A stretch of 13,059 nucleotides of DNA, taken from Burkholderiales bacterium (GTDB lineage: Bacteria > Pseudomonadota > Gammaproteobacteria > Burkholderiales > Burkholderiaceae_C). The number at the start of each line of letters is the position of its first letter. Position 1 is the first letter of the stretch. The stretch covers positions 1 through 13,059 of the forward strand of contig JAGWTL010000051.1 in NCBI GenBank assembly GCA_028869035.1, read 5' to 3'. The notes beneath the pieces are model-generated. The model was given only the letters and a program-made list of their open reading frames with translations, did no database searches and was not told the origin of the DNA. Made by a program: the position numbers and the translations under genes. Shown here piece after piece: positions 12,254 through 13,059 of this stretch.

Positions 12254-13059
12254 ATGACGACCGAATCCTCCTCCCCTCCCTTCGTTCAGTTCGACGACGT
12301 CTGGCTGGCCTACAACGACGAGCTGCTGGTCCAGAACGTTTTCGCGGTCGAGGCCATCAACCTGAACGTGCGCCAGGGCGAGTTCATCGCCATCGTCGGG
12401 CCCTCGGGCTGCGGCAAGTCCACCTTCATGAAGCTGACCACGGGCCTGAAGATACCCAGCATGGGCCGTATCCGCGTGGACGGTCAGCCCGTGACCGGCC
12501 CGCTCAAGGTCTCGGGCATGGCCTTCCAGGCCCCCTCGCTGCTGCCCTGGCGGACCACGCTGGACAATGTGCTGCTGCCGCTGGAAATCGTCGAGCCCTA
12601 CCGCTCGCAGTTCAAGCAGCGCAAGGACGAATACGTCGCGCGCGCGCGCAAGCTTCTGCAAACTGTGGGCCTGGGTGGCTACGAAGACAAATACCCCTGG
12701 CAGCTCTCGGGCGGCATGCAACAGCGCGCCAGCATTTGCCGCGCGCTGATCCACGAGCCCAAGATGCTGCTGCTCGACGAGCCCTTCGGCGCGCTCGATG
12801 CCTTCACCCGCGAAGAGCTGTGGTGCATCCTGCGCGACCTCTGGACCGAACAAAAATTCAACGTCATCCTGGTCACGCACGACCTGCGCGAATCGGTCTT
12901 TTTGGCCGACACGGTCTATGTGATGAGCAAGAGCCCTGGCCGCTTTGTCGTGAAAAAGGAGATCGACCTGCCGCGCCCACGCGACTTGGAGATCACCTAC
13001 ACCCCAGAATTCACCAACATCGTTCACGAGCTGCGCGGCCACATCGGTGCCATGCGCAA
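12254..13059 (+). CDS. ABC transporter ATP-binding protein (SsuB/TauB/NrtD type), 3' end beyond the window
   Basis: 268 residues visible, nearly complete for this family. ATPase landmarks: Walker A GPSGCGKST (49-57), Q-loop FQAPSLLPWRT with Gln92, signature LSGGMQQR (151-158), Walker B MLLLDEPFGALD (171-182), and switch VTHD with His209. The LLPWRT and TREELWCILRDLW segments fit the nitrate/sulfonate/taurine subfamily, matching the NMT1-type receptor upstream. The extension RSQFKQRKDEYVARARKLL (117-135) is longer than in typical SsuB. The ATG at 12254 is fixed by an in-frame TGA at 12209-12211 and by the conserved domain beginning about residue 11. No Shine-Dalgarno is present; the space is filled by the U-tail of an intrinsic terminator, so expression depends on read-through and perhaps on U-rich leader recognition. 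The final codon is cut, and a permease gene is expected next. Confidence 0.94.
   Translation, partial: MTTESSSPPFVQFDDVWLAYNDELLVQNVFAVEAINLNVRQGEFIAIVGPSGCGKSTFMKLTTGLKIPSMGRIRVDGQPVTGPLKVSGMAFQAPSLLPWRTTLDNVLLPLEIVEPYRSQFKQRKDEYVARARKLLQTVGLGGYEDKYPWQLSGGMQQRASICRALIHEPKMLLLDEPFGALDAFTREELWCILRDLWTEQKFNVILVTHDLRESVFLADTVYVMSKSPGRFVVKKEIDLPRPRDLEITYTPEFTNIVHELRGHIGAMR

Noticed and set aside
1..13059. Mobile island, prophage or CRISPR array
   Set aside because: No integrase, transposase, tRNA-attachment repeat or spaced direct repeats were seen; gene content and base usage look uniformly chromosomal.

Overview
The window looks like a chromosomal segment of a high-GC betaproteobacterium, most likely a member of Burkholderiales such as the Comamonadaceae. 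The reasons are: a tripartite-tricarboxylate (Bug-type) binding protein without its membrane partners, a strongly GC-rich codon choice, several unrelated solute-binding proteins close together, and two copies of a dispersed palindromic repeat (core GAGCCTGTCGA) that I recall from many genomes of this group. The genus cannot be fixed from the sequence.

Left part (1-2474): on the minus strand, a branched-chain amino-acid type ABC uptake system (binding protein at 492-1694, then a LivH-type permease running off the left edge). A small putative lipoprotein of unknown function is divergent from it (1770-2474).

Middle-left (2475-3124): a palindromic repeat, a short hairpin that touches a Shine-Dalgarno sequence, and a 142-residue coiled-coil plus XRE-type HTH protein.

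Centre (3125-9577, minus strand): a six-gene cluster read in the order Ldh2-type dehydrogenase, aldehyde dehydrogenase, cupin, Bug binding protein, LVIVD-type beta-propeller, CobW/COG0523 GTPase. The first pair overlaps by 4 nt and the last pair by 8 nt. A LysR regulator (9816-10727) is divergent. Between them lie a clear T-N11-A box and a plausible sigma-70 promoter whose calculated start puts the box near -64. This is the geometry of an inducible catabolic operon: Bug would capture a carboxylate, Ldh2 would oxidise a 2-hydroxy acid and the ALDH an aldehyde or semialdehyde. The substrate is unknown. The propeller carries a histidine at the equivalent place in several blades and is translationally coupled to a metal-chaperone GTPase, so a dedicated maturation pair is the most interesting hypothesis here.

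Right part (10728-13059, plus strand): an NMT1/THI5-type binding protein and an ABC ATPase (cut by the right edge). They are preceded by a near-consensus sigma-54 promoter and two tandem GCAC-N7-GTGC dyads resembling NtrC sites, which suggests uptake of a nitrogen source under nitrogen control. Between the two genes lie a 116-nt element of nested dyads and a textbook intrinsic terminator ending 9 nt before the ATPase start codon.

No rRNA, tRNA, CRISPR, transposase or phage gene was seen. No gene-free stretch exceeds 300 nt; the longest is 10728-11014.
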